Shown piece by piece: positions 1-9,064 of a stretch of DNA of 64,000 nt (the first letter of the stretch is position 1; the number at the start of each line of letters is the position of its first letter). Below the pieces are notes generated by a model. That model was given only the letters and a program-made list of their open reading frames with translations. It did no database searches and was not told where the DNA came from. The DNA is taken from positions 1,718,501-1,782,500 of the forward strand of contig NC_015559.1 of the NCBI RefSeq assembly GCF_000214215.1. The letters are read 5' to 3'. Position numbers and translations under genes: made by a program. This DNA comes from Marinomonas posidonica IVIA-Po-181. Lineage in GTDB: Bacteria > Pseudomonadota > Gammaproteobacteria > Pseudomonadales > Marinomonadaceae.

Positions 1-111
1 ATTTTATCGGAGGTTTTTTTATATCTTACATATTGCTATAAAGCCATTTCATGCAACTATTGATAATAGAAGTGTTAACTTTTATATATTTCACAAATAT
101 GCTTGTTGATT

Positions 112-744
112 TTACTCTGAACTTGCCTCGATAATTAATTTCAAGCCTAAGCTACCAATAATAAAACTTGCTACGCGATCTAAAACTGTTTTTAAATTTA
201 AATATATTTTCCTAGGAGAATGTGAAGAGAGTGCTAAAGCAACAATAGCATACCAGCCAGCTTCAAGTATAAATAACATTAGAGCTAAAATAAGTATCAC
301 CGAAATAGACAAATTGGTAGGAAGTAAAGCTGCAAAAACACTTCCATAAAATATAGCTGTCTTAGGGTTGCTTAGTTGAGTAATCAGCCCTATTTTGAAC
401 GATTGGTAAACTTTATTTGGCTTTTCACCTGAGTCATTAACAATATCAACAGTCTGTTTTGAGCCTCGCCATATTACAACAGCAAGGTAGAGTAAATAGG
501 CTCCGCCTAGTATTTTTAACGCCATGTATAGAGTAGGTATATTTAACAATACTGCTTGTAACCCCAAAAGTGCCAAAGTTGCAAAAAATAGAGCACCAAC
601 TCCCATACCTAGAGCAGCTGCTAAACCGTCGGCTCTAGAGTTGGCTACCGCTGTTCGTGCCACTAATACAAAACTTGGACCAGGGCTCATTATGCCAAGG
701 CTCATTACACCTAATATGCTTATGAGGGGCGCTATAAATTCCAT
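112..744 (-). CDS. LysE/RhtB family amino-acid exporter
   Basis: Inner-membrane exporter of about 210 residues, the usual length for the LysE/RhtB family, which pumps out amino acids or small metabolites. The family signature PGPSFVLVAR lies at residues 21-30, followed by a glycine-rich membrane segment (AALGMGVGAL) and further hydrophobic segments, five to six in all. The ATG is preceded by AGGA about 8 bases upstream. The substrate cannot be read from the sequence. The gene is visibly more AT-rich than the genes to its right and borders a repeat-rich non-coding stretch, so it may be a recent arrival. No LysR-type regulator lies next to it inside the window. Confidence 0.85.
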   Translation of the reverse strand: MEFIAPLISILGVMSLGIMSPGPSFVLVARTAVANSRADGLAAALGMGVGALFFATLALLGLQAVLLNIPTLYMALKILGGAYLLYLAVVIWRGSKQTVDIVNDSGEKPNKVYQSFKIGLITQLSNPKTAIFYGSVFAALLPTNLSISVILILALMLFILEAGWYAIVALALSSHSPRKIYLNLKTVLDRVASFIIGSLGLKLIIEASSE

Positions 745-901
745 ATTATATTCCTATAAAACCTTTTGTTGAAATTTGAATGACACTAATTAAAGCGTAA
801 TTCTAATCGTTTATTATGTAGGTGCCTTAGTACTAATACTTACTTAGCAGGTACAGTACCAGAAAACCTAGGAAAGGTACGAATAAGTCTACTAAGCCTC
901 A

Positions 902-997
902 GTCTTTCAGAGAAATCGTCAAATAAGGCGCGACTCTGAAGGAATGTAGGTACCTTTCAAAGAGTCGCAACGCAGTAGGACGTTTTCTCTGAAAGAC
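902..997. repeat. Nested inverted repeat (long hairpin)
   Basis: The outer arms 902-920 and 979-997 pair over 19 positions with one mismatch; the core TCTTTCAGAGAAA at 903-915 is perfectly complementary to 984-996. Inner arms GCGACTCT (930-937) and AGAGTCGC (961-968) are also perfectly complementary and enclose a centre containing GGTACC. There is no T-run directly after it, so it is not a simple intrinsic terminator. It may be a REP/MITE-like palindromic element or a structured RNA. Identity is inferred; the pairing is seen directly. Confidence 0.7.
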
Positions 998-1070
998 CCG
1001 TATGCTTACATGGATGTGGGTAATAAGAGCAACGCATAACCACAGGGATGTGGTGCAGTAGGGCAACGCA
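967..1070. repeat. Short direct repeats GCAACGCA and GGATGTGG
   Basis: The octamer GCAACGCA occurs at 967-974, 1029-1036 and 1063-1070. GGATGTGG occurs at 1012-1019 and 1046-1053. The last two copies of the first and the two copies of the second are both spaced 34 bases apart, so two imperfect 34-base tandem units are present. The first GCAACGCA copy overlaps the right inner arm of the hairpin, which suggests that hairpin and repeats belong to one element. Confidence 0.65.
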
Positions 1071-1262
1071 GGAGCAATTGCCGAGGCAAGAGGACTTGTT
1101 TGCACCTTCCTTAGATGGCAAAGCTGATCATAAGGATTATGTTCTTACAGAAGATGAAAGAGCAAGGAACTCTCGACTTATGACCTGTTGTTCTCGTTCA
1201 ATCACTCCATCTCTAACGCTAGACTTATAATTTAGTTAAATTGAACCATATAGATGGATCGT

Positions 1263-2159
1263 TTATTGATTCACTGGAAAGTGCTTTTTCAAGAATGCCA
1301 TGACGTTAGGGACGTATTTTTCACTGTCAAAAATACGGGCGCTGTGGCCAACGCCTTGTTCTACGTATAGTTCGTTGTCGACACCGTATTGATCCAGCAA
1401 GGCTTTGAGGCTCTCACTTTGTGACAAGGGAACGCGTTTGTCTTGATCGCCGTGCAGTTGGATGTAAGCTGGCGAATTGGCATTGATGTAGCTAGTGGAA
1501 GAGGCTTGTTTGGCTAATTTTGGATTGTCAGTGGGAGCGCTACCAAGAAACATGGAAACAGAGGATCTTGGGCCGACTTTCTTGCCGCCTTTGGTGCCCA
1601 TAGCAAGTAGGTCCGTAGGCCCAAAGAAGCTGACTACCGCTTTGACTTGGTAGTTGGGTTGAGCGTAAAAATCGACCTTCTCATAAGCGGCGTTCGTGGC
1701 ACCAATAAAGCCAGCCAAGTGGCCGCCGGCTGATCGCCCCATTATCACTAATTCATCGGCTTTTAGATTGTAAGCGTCAGCGTGTTTATGAATAAAGTTG
1801 ATGGCGTCGTTAATGTCCTGCACTGGGGCAGGAAAGCTGGCGTCGCCGCTGAGTCGATAATCAACCGAAACTAAAGCGTAACCTTCTTTTAATACTGAGT
1901 TTAGAAGCAGTGGATTTTTATTGGGAATGGCGTCTTTGCTGCCACGTTTCCAAGCGCCACCATGAACCCAGACCAATAGTGGATGTTTTTGGTCGGGTTT
2001 AATCGTGGGGAGGTAGATGTCCAGTTTGATGTCTTTGTTATCAACTTGCTTAAAGCGAATGTTTTTCTCAAGGGTGTAATGATTCTGCAGAGCGTCTGCG
2101 GCGTTGGCACTGGATAAGCCAATTAAAGAAACGGTTAATGCGCTTAGTAGTTTTTTCAT
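1263..2159 (-). CDS. Secreted alpha/beta hydrolase, esterase type
   Basis: A probable exported carboxylesterase of about 298 residues. The ATG at 2159 is preferred over an upstream in-frame start because it opens a clear signal peptide (MKKLLSALTV to the AxA site near residue 20) and has AAGGA just upstream. The oxyanion motif HGGAW is at 66-70 and the nucleophile motif GRSAGG places the serine at about 143. An acid in HGDQDKRVP and a histidine in GVGHSAR near the C-terminus complete the triad. This layout fits the hormone-sensitive-lipase/BD-FAE group, which cleaves short acyl or aryl esters. The substrate is unknown. It appears to be a single-gene unit. Confidence 0.85.
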   Translation of the reverse strand: MKKLLSALTVSLIGLSSANAADALQNHYTLEKNIRFKQVDNKDIKLDIYLPTIKPDQKHPLLVWVHGGAWKRGSKDAIPNKNPLLLNSVLKEGYALVSVDYRLSGDASFPAPVQDINDAINFIHKHADAYNLKADELVIMGRSAGGHLAGFIGATNAAYEKVDFYAQPNYQVKAVVSFFGPTDLLAMGTKGGKKVGPRSSVSMFLGSAPTDNPKLAKQASSTSYINANSPAYIQLHGDQDKRVPLSQSESLKALLDQYGVDNELYVEQGVGHSARIFDSEKYVPNVMAFLKKHFPVNQ

Positions 2160-2385
2160 ACATTCCTTAAGAGTGAAGATGGTTAGGCGATATTGATAAA
2201 TGATATCTTTTCTCAATTGGAGCGAAAAGTGAATAGACACTTCTTTACATTGTGGTTTCTGCTGATAATGCTTGTTTTTGAGCTTTGAAACGCATTCATT
2301 TCACTAAGGGATTGTTAGTAAGGTTTTGAAAATACTTATAAAATTGCATTTTTTTGAGCGGCTTGTCTTGCCTTTTGTCTATATG

Positions 2386-2402
2386 GGTATCATTATCATT
2401 AG
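2386..2402. promoter_or_regulatory. Possible Fur box upstream of EAL gene
   Basis: The stretch TATCATTATCATTAG reads on the other strand as CTAATGATAATGATA and agrees with about 14 of 19 positions of the Fur consensus by my hand alignment. It sits 10-26 bases before the GTG of the EAL gene. The right half of the palindrome is poor, so this is a moderate candidate only. Confidence 0.4.
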
Positions 2403-2411
2403 CCTTTTTTA

Positions 2412-3158
2412 GTGGTTAGATATGGCTTGTATAGAATGTTATCCAATAGAAAGTTATTAGAGTTAATTGAGTCACAACGTTTTGGGGTGGAGTTTCAACC
2501 GATTATTGAATTAAAGAGTGGTGATGCGTACGCGTATGAAGCGTTATCACGTTTTAGAATGGCGGATGGTAGTTTGATTCGTCCTGACTTTGTGTATGCG
2601 GCTTTGCATGATAACCCGCTGCTATTATTGCAAGTTGAGTTGGCGCAAAAACGCATTCAGCTGGAAGGATTGTCCCGTCAGCAAAGGGTGTTTGTAAATC
2701 TGGATCAGGATGCCTTTTATGCGTGTGGGACAGACGTCGAAGATAATCCTTTCATAGAGTTAATCCAAGATCATGACCAAGATCGAGTCATTGTTGAATT
2801 GATTGAGAATTCAGCAATGAGTGATGCTTTAATGAGTTTGTCTATGATTGAAGTGTTTAATAAGCTTGGTGTCAGAACGGCTTTGGATGACTTATGTAAC
2901 CCTAAATCCATGCTGTCAGTTGCGGTGCTACAGTTAGTTGAATGGGTTAAATTGGATAAATGTGTGCTAGAACAAAGATTAGATGCTAATTTTATGGTGT
3001 TCGTTGAAAAAATGATCGACTTTGCTAAGGTGACCGGTAAAAAAGTGGTGTTGGAAGGAGTGGAAGAGGAGTCTGATCTGGCATTTGCTCATCACATCGG
3101 GGTGGATTATGTGCAAGGTTTTTATTTCAAAGACCGTTTTGTATCAGAGTGGACTTAG
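2412..3158 (+). CDS. EAL-domain protein (c-di-GMP phosphodiesterase)
   Basis: A stand-alone EAL domain of about 248 residues with no sensory domain or membrane segment, so probably cytosolic. EAL enzymes linearise cyclic di-GMP. The catalytic signature is largely present: EALSRF, the asparagine in FVNLD, the glutamate in VELIEN, the aspartates in ALDDL, the lysine in VKLDK, the glutamate in LEGVE and QGFYF at the end. The usual DDFG is DDLC here, which could weaken loop 6. The start is either GTG at 2412 or ATG at 2436. It does not overlap its neighbours; a possible Fur site just upstream would link it to iron status. Confidence 0.88.
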   Translation: MVRYGLYRMLSNRKLLELIESQRFGVEFQPIIELKSGDAYAYEALSRFRMADGSLIRPDFVYAALHDNPLLLLQVELAQKRIQLEGLSRQQRVFVNLDQDAFYACGTDVEDNPFIELIQDHDQDRVIVELIENSAMSDALMSLSMIEVFNKLGVRTALDDLCNPKSMLSVAVLQLVEWVKLDKCVLEQRLDANFMVFVEKMIDFAKVTGKKVVLEGVEEESDLAFAHHIGVDYVQGFYFKDRFVSEWT

Positions 3159-3348
3159 TTTTCTAAAGGGGTATTTAGGGATCGTTATTTTGTTTTTGGG
3201 AATGCGACTTTTGTGTAAATATTGAACGAAAATGAAGGCCCAACTCATTTAGTCCAAACCATTGATTCTAAAGCTATTGATAAATGCTCACCTGTGTAAG
3301 ATACTTGTTTAATATTTGTGTCCGTTATTTGTAAATAAAGGGAAGCTT

Positions 3349-5607
3349 ATGCTCAGAAAAACCCTCGTCAGTATTGCTGTGTCTGGAGCTTTGTATGTCT
3401 CCAGCAGTTACGCGCTAGAGTTGGGTGAGTTAACCTCGCAGTCAAGCTTAAACGAGCCATACCGCGGGAAAATTGAGCTTTCTGATGTGGGCGCATTAAC
3501 CAGTGACGATATTTTGGTGCGCTTAGGCAGCGAAAGTGAATTCCGTCAGGCTGGCTTTATGCCGACCCGTGTTTTATCTCAATTGAAGTTTGATGTGGCG
3601 CAGGATAACGGCGACTTCATCGTTTCTGTCTCCTCCGATCGTCCTTTGATGGTTGATGAATTGCATTTTGTGCTGGCTGCTCGCTGGCCAAGTGGCCAAG
3701 TGGTACGAGAGTATCAAGTTCCACTTAATCAGACCGCATTGGTTGATAAAGCGCAAAGTGAGGTGGTGCAAGCGGCACCAGTGACGTCAACGCCGACTCC
3801 TACCGCAAATCAAGCAACGGATGCATCTGTGTTTACAGAGGCAACGTCGACGGCTGAGAAGATGCCTATTCAAAGCGAATTGGATGTGGTCAAAGGTAAT
3901 ACCCTTTGGTCTATCGCTGGCCGTAATCGTCCGACGAATCAATTGACCATTTATCAAACCATGATGGCGATTCAGGCGTTGAACAAAGACGCTTTCTATT
4001 CTGAGAACATTAATTTGCTGAAAGAGGGGGCCGTGCTGCGTCTTCCAACACAAGAGCAAATTGCCCTGTTTAACAATAATGTTTCCAAAGCCGAATTTCA
4101 GCGACAACATGCGGCTTGGATGGCCTTAAAGGCGACCAAAGGCGATCAAGGAAATGTTGAGCAAGCACAACTTAATACTCAGGCCAAGGCTAAGCCAGCG
4201 GCGAGTGCGGCGGAGAAAACCGGCGATCAATTAACCTTGGCGTCGGGCCAAAGTGTGCTGCCTGAAAAAGAATCCAGTTCAAACGCGGGTGACAGTAATA
4301 GTGCGATGGTGGACTCGTTAAAGAGTGAGCTGTCTGCGTCACAAGAAATGCTAGACAAAGAAAAGCGTGAGAAAGGTGAGTTATCTGACAAGCTCACAGA
4401 CCTAAACAAGCAATTAGAAACGCTTGAAAAACTGATCAGTCTAAAAGACAAACAAATGGCGGAATTGCAGCAGCAATTTGCCAGTGCTCAACAGGCTCTA
4501 CAAGAGCAAAAAAATACCGTCGATCAGCTTTTAGAGGCGGATCAGATTCGTCGAGAAAAAGAGCTAGCTGAAGCGAACTCTTTGATGAATACGATTTTCG
4601 GTAACCCTATTATTATGGCGATTGGGGCTGGGGTATTGCTTCTATTAGGCTTCTTGATTGGCTTAATTATGCGTCGTGCAGGTAAGAAGCAAGCTGAGGG
4701 ACTAGAAAACTCAAAAAAGGATGAATTTGATTTATCAACTGCGGCGGCGGTGGCTCCTGTTGCGGCGGCCGTGGCGTTGGATGAGACAACTGATGAACTG
4801 GACGTGAAAGAGGATATAGCGGAAGAAGATCCTTTTGCATTCGATTTTGATACGCCAGAAGAAGATGAGCCAGAGGATTTTAACTCTTTTGATGAAGAGG
4901 TCGCTTCAACAGATTTCCCAGAAGTGGCTGATGACATGGATATGGGCTTTGAGGATGAGTCAGCCGCGGAAGACATACTTGAAAGCGCTGACGAGCCAGA
5001 GGAAGAGTTTCCTGGGTTTGAAGACATAGACGATTTGCCGGATCCAGTGTTGGATCTTGATGAAGATGATGTGGCAGAAGAAGCGTTTGATGGTGATGAT
5101 ATCCCAACCATGGAGCCTGAGGCGGATGATTTTGACGCTTTAGATGAGCCAGAGGCAGAAGACGATCTGTCAGAGTTCACCGCGCCAGACGATCTACAGA
5201 TTGACAGTGAAGAAGAGTCTTTTGTGTCAAATTTGTTGGAAGACACTGAGCAAGAAGATGTGGATGAGTCTGCTATCTTTAGTGGTATACCAGATGACAG
5301 CGTTGAGAATTCAATTGAAGAGACACTTGCAGGAATGCAGGACGAAGTCGAAGAAATTGACGTGCCAGCATTTGGTGAAGCAGAGGCCGCCTCTGATGAA
5401 GAAATCAGTGATGACGAAGAGGAATTTGATTTCTTTGATGCCAGTGGTGATGAGGTTGCCACAAAACTTGACCTAGCAAGAGCCTACATGGATATGGGTG
5501 ACGAAGAAGGTGCGCGAGTCATTTTAGAAGATGTGGTTGAATCAGGTAATGAACAACAAATCGCCGAAGCACAAAGTATGATGGAGCGAATGTTCCCAAG
5601 TGACTAA
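3349..5607 (+). CDS. fimV: FimV-like polar hub / pilus assembly protein
   Basis: An inner-membrane protein of 752 residues that in pseudomonads binds peptidoglycan at the poles and organises type IV pilus and polar protein placement. Order seen: signal peptide (MLRKTLVSIAV to SSYA), the FimV N-terminal domain, a LysM peptidoglycan-binding domain at about 177-235, a coiled coil at about 322-405, one membrane segment at about 418-442, a very acidic Asp/Glu-rich cytoplasmic stretch at about 460-690 and a C-terminal TPR-like motif (DLARAYMDMGDEEGAR) at about 705-750. The ATG at 3349 is preferred because it begins the signal peptide. The end overlaps truA by 8 bases. Confidence 0.95.
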   Translation: MLRKTLVSIAVSGALYVSSSYALELGELTSQSSLNEPYRGKIELSDVGALTSDDILVRLGSESEFRQAGFMPTRVLSQLKFDVAQDNGDFIVSVSSDRPLMVDELHFVLAARWPSGQVVREYQVPLNQTALVDKAQSEVVQAAPVTSTPTPTANQATDASVFTEATSTAEKMPIQSELDVVKGNTLWSIAGRNRPTNQLTIYQTMMAIQALNKDAFYSENINLLKEGAVLRLPTQEQIALFNNNVSKAEFQRQHAAWMALKATKGDQGNVEQAQLNTQAKAKPAASAAEKTGDQLTLASGQSVLPEKESSSNAGDSNSAMVDSLKSELSASQEMLDKEKREKGELSDKLTDLNKQLETLEKLISLKDKQMAELQQQFASAQQALQEQKNTVDQLLEADQIRREKELAEANSLMNTIFGNPIIMAIGAGVLLLLGFLIGLIMRRAGKKQAEGLENSKKDEFDLSTAAAVAPVAAAVALDETTDELDVKEDIAEEDPFAFDFDTPEEDEPEDFNSFDEEVASTDFPEVADDMDMGFEDESAAEDILESADEPEEEFPGFEDIDDLPDPVLDLDEDDVAEEAFDGDDIPTMEPEADDFDALDEPEAEDDLSEFTAPDDLQIDSEEESFVSNLLEDTEQEDVDESAIFSGIPDDSVENSIEETLAGMQDEVEEIDVPAFGEAEAASDEEISDDEEEFDFFDASGDEVATKLDLARAYMDMGDEEGARVILEDVVESGNEQQIAEAQSMMERMFPSD

Positions 5608-6424
5608 GAAAGTAGTATTGGTCGTTGAGTATAACGGCTCAGCGTATAAGGGCTGGCAAGCCCAAAAGTTTGATGTTCCAAGTGTTCAAGAAAATTTAGA
5701 AAAAGCCTTGTCTGTGATCGCCAATCATACTGTGAAAGTAGTATGTGCAGGGCGCACAGACTCAGGTGTTCATGCTAGCGCACAAGTTGTGCATTTTGAG
5801 ACTCAGGCCGAGCGAAGTGAGCGAGCTTGGACTCTGGGTGTTAATACTTACCTTCCTGATGATATTTCCGTTGTTGCAGCCCGTCATGTAGACGATGACT
5901 TTCATGCTAGATTTAGCGCATTAAGCCGTCGCTATCGTTATGTGATATATCAAGCCGATTTTTGCCCAGCCATCTTGGTAAAAGGGGTGACTTGGACGTA
6001 CAAATCACTTGATGTTAATGTGATGCGACAAGCTGCTAAGACCTTTATTGGTACACATGACTTTTCTTCCTTCCGGGCGGTCGGATGTCAAGCCAATACG
6101 CCAGTTCGCACTATCTTAAATTTTGATGTCCATCAGCTTGGGCAGTACATTGTTCTGGATGTGCGGGCGAATGCTTTCCTGCATCATATGATACGAAATT
6201 TTGCCGGAGTGCTGATGACGATTGGGGCAGGCGAGCAACCACTGGAATGGGCGCAGCAAGTGTTAGACGCAAAAGATAGGACGAAAGGTGGTATTACAGC
6301 ATCGCCTTATGGCTTGTATTTTGTCGACGCAGAATACCCAGAGCACTTTAATGTGCCTGTGTGCAAATTAGGCCCTCATTTTTTACCCTTTGTAGACGAG
6401 TCCAGTTATGAGTTGTCGAGTTAA
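5600..6424 (+). CDS. truA: tRNA pseudouridine(38-40) synthase TruA
   Basis: Converts uridines 38-40 in the anticodon arm of many tRNAs to pseudouridine. At 274 residues it has normal length. The catalytic motif GRTDSGVHA is present with the nucleophilic aspartate at residue 54, and the C-terminal half carries the conserved FLHHMIRNF. It starts at a GTG that overlaps the end of fimV, and its own end overlaps trpF, so translation is probably coupled. The fimV-truA-trpF order is typical of pseudomonads. Confidence 0.97.
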   Translation: MTKKVVLVVEYNGSAYKGWQAQKFDVPSVQENLEKALSVIANHTVKVVCAGRTDSGVHASAQVVHFETQAERSERAWTLGVNTYLPDDISVVAARHVDDDFHARFSALSRRYRYVIYQADFCPAILVKGVTWTYKSLDVNVMRQAAKTFIGTHDFSSFRAVGCQANTPVRTILNFDVHQLGQYIVLDVRANAFLHHMIRNFAGVLMTIGAGEQPLEWAQQVLDAKDRTKGGITASPYGLYFVDAEYPEHFNVPVCKLGPHFLPFVDESSYELSS

Positions 6425-7025
6425 AATCTGTGGTATTACCAATTTAGCGGATGCGTTAGCTGCGTGTGAAGCGGGTGCTGACGCCTTGGGTTTTGTGTTT
6501 TATGAAAAGAGTCCGCGTTACGTTAGCCCAAATGTGGCCAATGACATTGTCGCTCAACTACCGCCATTTGTGGTGCCAGTCGCTTTGTTTGTGGATGCGG
6601 AAAAGAGTTTGATTGAGTCTGTTATTGGTCCAAGTGATCGTTGGATGATTCAGTTTCATGGTGATGAATCTGAGGCTGAATGTCGGTCTTACCAGCGTCA
6701 ATATCTGAAAGTTTTACGGGTGAAAGAGGGTGATGACATTGCTAACAGTGTGTCACAATACCCCAGTGCGAGTGCCATTTTATTGGATGCTTATAAAAAA
6801 GGCGTTCCAGGTGGTACAGGCGAAACCTTTAACTGGTCTTTGATTCCGACTAATTTGCCCAAGCCCATCGTGTTAGCGGGCGGTTTAACCCCTGATAATG
6901 TGGCTCAGGCAGTGGCTCAAGTCGCCCCTTATGCTGTCGATGTGAGCGGTGGTGTTGAGCAATCAAAAGGCCTTAAAAATAATTCAAAAGTGACAGAGTT
7001 TATAGCGGGAGCAAAACGTGGATAG
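6408..7025 (+). CDS. trpF: Phosphoribosylanthranilate isomerase
   Basis: Isomerises N-(5-phosphoribosyl)anthranilate to CdRP in tryptophan synthesis. It is a free-standing 205-residue TIM-barrel enzyme, not fused to TrpC. Near the N-terminus is the motif VKICGITN with the catalytic cysteine; the catalytic aspartate is in ALFVDAEKS, and phosphate-binding loops [11 protein letters not shown] and VDVSGGVE are at the end. The ATG lies inside the end of truA (17-base overlap) and the end overlaps trpB by 8 bases, so it belongs to one translationally coupled run. Confidence 0.97.
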   Translation: MSCRVKICGITNLADALAACEAGADALGFVFYEKSPRYVSPNVANDIVAQLPPFVVPVALFVDAEKSLIESVIGPSDRWMIQFHGDESEAECRSYQRQYLKVLRVKEGDDIANSVSQYPSASAILLDAYKKGVPGGTGETFNWSLIPTNLPKPIVLAGGLTPDNVAQAVAQVAPYAVDVSGGVEQSKGLKNNSKVTEFIAGAKRG

Positions 7026-8229
7026 CAAGAAAAATCATACCAATCTGCCAGATGAACACGGGCGTTTTGGTGATTATGGTGGTGTGTTTGTTTCCGAAAC
7101 CCTGATGTCGGCACTAGACGACTTGTCGAAAATGTATGAGACCTTATCAAAAGACGCGGATTTTCACGCGGCGTTTGATTACGATTTGGCTCATTATGTG
7201 GGTCGGCCTTCGCCTTTGTACTTTGCTGAACGCCTGACACAAAAAGCCGGTGGGGCAAAAATTTATTTAAAGCGTGAAGACCTGAACCACACGGGTGCGC
7301 ATAAGATCAACAACACCATAGGTCAGGCATTGCTGGCTAAGCATATGGGGAAACCGAATATTATTGCTGAGACGGGGGCTGGTCAGCATGGTGTTGCATC
7401 GGCAACGGTTGCTGCTCGCCTTGGTTTGAAATGCAAGGTGTTTATGGGGGCGGAGGACATTCGTCGTCAATCTCTAAATGTTTATCGCATGAAGTTGTTG
7501 GGCGCAGAGGTGATTCCGGTTGAATCGGGAACGCAAACCTTGAAAGACGCGTTGAATGAAGCCATGCGTTACTGGGTTGGCAATGTTGATGATACCTTTT
7601 ACATCATAGGTACCGCAGCAGGTCCACACCCTTACCCTAAGTTAGTACGTGATTTTCAGGCGATTATTGGCCGTGAAACCAAGCAACAGTGTATTGAGCA
7701 TGAAGGTCGTTTGCCAGATGCTGTAGTGGCTTGTGTTGGTGGCGGTTCCAATGCGATTGGTATGTTTTACCCTTTCATTGAAGATGAGTCTGTTGCTATG
7801 TACGGTGTTGAAGCGGGCGGAGATGGTCTGGAAACGGGTCGTCATGCTGCGCCGTTATCGGCTGGTCGTCCAGGTGTACTGCATGGTAATCGAACTTATG
7901 TTATGGCTGATGATGACGGGCAAATTATCGGCACCCACTCAATTTCGGCTGGACTTGATTACCCAGGTGTAGGGCCAGAGCACGCGTGGTTGAAAGATGT
8001 TGGTCGTGCCAATTATGTGGCCATCAATGATGATGAAGCCATGGATGCGTTCCGTGATTTAACGCGTCTTGAAGGCATTATGCCAGCATTAGAGTCCAGT
8101 CACGCGGTGGCCTATGGTATGAAGCTTGCGGCGACCATGAATCCGGACCAAGTGGTTGTGGTGAATTTGTCTGGGCGTGGTGATAAAGATATTTTGACAG
8201 TCGCTGAATTGGATGGGATTGAAGTATGA
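7018..8229 (+). CDS. trpB: Tryptophan synthase beta chain
   Basis: A pyridoxal-phosphate enzyme of 403 residues that joins indole and serine to make tryptophan, working in an alpha2-beta2 complex with TrpA. The cofactor lysine is residue 96 in HTGAHKINN; the phosphate-binding loop [10 protein letters not shown] and the C-terminal SGRGDKD motif are intact. GTG start overlapping the end of trpF; the end overlaps trpA by ATGA. In Pseudomonas trpBA lie elsewhere, so their placement between trpF and accD is a feature of this lineage. Confidence 0.98.
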   Translation: MDSKKNHTNLPDEHGRFGDYGGVFVSETLMSALDDLSKMYETLSKDADFHAAFDYDLAHYVGRPSPLYFAERLTQKAGGAKIYLKREDLNHTGAHKINNTIGQALLAKHMGKPNIIAETGAGQHGVASATVAARLGLKCKVFMGAEDIRRQSLNVYRMKLLGAEVIPVESGTQTLKDALNEAMRYWVGNVDDTFYIIGTAAGPHPYPKLVRDFQAIIGRETKQQCIEHEGRLPDAVVACVGGGSNAIGMFYPFIEDESVAMYGVEAGGDGLETGRHAAPLSAGRPGVLHGNRTYVMADDDGQIIGTHSISAGLDYPGVGPEHAWLKDVGRANYVAINDDEAMDAFRDLTRLEGIMPALESSHAVAYGMKLAATMNPDQVVVVNLSGRGDKDILTVAELDGIEV

Positions 8230-9032
8230 GTCGCATAAAGCAATGTTTTGAAAATTTAGAAAAATCTGGTAAAAAGGCGCTCATTCCATATATCACGGCA
8301 GGTGACCCTTCTCCAAAGCACACAGTGACCATGATGAATGCGCTAGTGGATGCGGGTGCCGATGTAATTGAGATCGGTATGCCGTTCTCTGATCCAATGG
8401 CGGATGGTCCGGTTATTCAGCTTGCCTGTGAACGCAGTTTGGCCGCTGGCACCAGTGTCCGAAAAGTATTGGAAATCATTGCTGAGTTTAGGCAAGGCAA
8501 TAGCACTACCCCAGTGGTTTTGATGGGCTATTTAAACCCAATTGAGTTCTTTGGTTATCAAGAATTTGCTGATGCAGCAAAAGAAGCTGGGGTAGATGGC
8601 GTTTTATTAGTAGATCTGACTCCAGAAGAGGCGACAGATGTAGTAGAATGCTTCCGACAAAATGAGATTGATCTGATTTACTTGCTGTCTCCGACTACCA
8701 CGCTTGAGCGAGCAAAGAAAATTTGTGCCCTAGCGTCTGGTTATGTGTATTACGTTTCAGTAAAAGGCGTAACAGGTTCAAGTGAATTGGACGTGGACAG
8801 TGTTAAGCAGCATGTAGAGACTTTACGCAGTGTAACGTCATTACCGATTGGGGTAGGTTTTGGCATCCGTGATGCAAAAACGGCCGCCGCGGTGAGTCGT
8901 TGCTCTGATGGTGTGATTGTCGGTAGCGTATTAGTGAATTGCATTGCTGAAAATAAAGATCAACAAAAAGAATATATAGCTGACGCTCTAGGGGCAATTT
9001 TGACTCCGATGCGTAGTGAAATGGACGCCTGA
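8226..9032 (+). CDS. trpA: Tryptophan synthase alpha chain
   Basis: Cleaves indole-3-glycerol phosphate to indole and glyceraldehyde-3-phosphate; the indole is channelled to TrpB. Full length at 268 residues. The two catalytic acids fall at the classical numbers, Glu49 in [11 protein letters not shown] and Asp60 in MADGPV. Phosphate-binding GVGFGIRDA and DGVIVGS are present. The start overlaps the trpB stop (ATGA), consistent with equal production of the two subunits. Confidence 0.98.
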   Translation: MSRIKQCFENLEKSGKKALIPYITAGDPSPKHTVTMMNALVDAGADVIEIGMPFSDPMADGPVIQLACERSLAAGTSVRKVLEIIAEFRQGNSTTPVVLMGYLNPIEFFGYQEFADAAKEAGVDGVLLVDLTPEEATDVVECFRQNEIDLIYLLSPTTTLERAKKICALASGYVYYVSVKGVTGSSELDVDSVKQHVETLRSVTSLPIGVGFGIRDAKTAAAVSRCSDGVIVGSVLVNCIAENKDQQKEYIADALGAILTPMRSEMDA

Positions 9033-9064
9033 GTGGCAGCAAATACAGAAGTATGGAGAAATAA

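Larger units (their letters stand above)
745..1262. other. 518-base non-coding stretch with repeats
   Basis: No convincing gene. The left part contains the palindrome GGTACAGTACC at 850-860 and several more GTACC motifs. A long nested hairpin fills 902-997 and short direct repeats fill 967-1070; both are listed separately. The rest, 1075-1262, has no recognisable structure. A 60-codon frame across it has no visible ribosome site and no family resemblance. The stretch looks like a small repeat or a degenerate mobile element rather than a promoter region alone. Confidence 0.6.

Noticed and set aside
899..1105. A 68-codon minus-strand frame over the hairpin
   Set aside because: It is made of the hairpin and repeat bases themselves, so its composition is dictated by structure.
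1048..1230. A 60-codon frame in the non-coding stretch after the repeats
   Set aside because: It starts inside the repeat units, has no ribosome site and no resemblance to any family.
4542..5462. A long serine-rich minus-strand frame inside fimV
   Set aside because: It is the mirror of the Asp/Glu-rich fimV segment; low complexity and no start signals.
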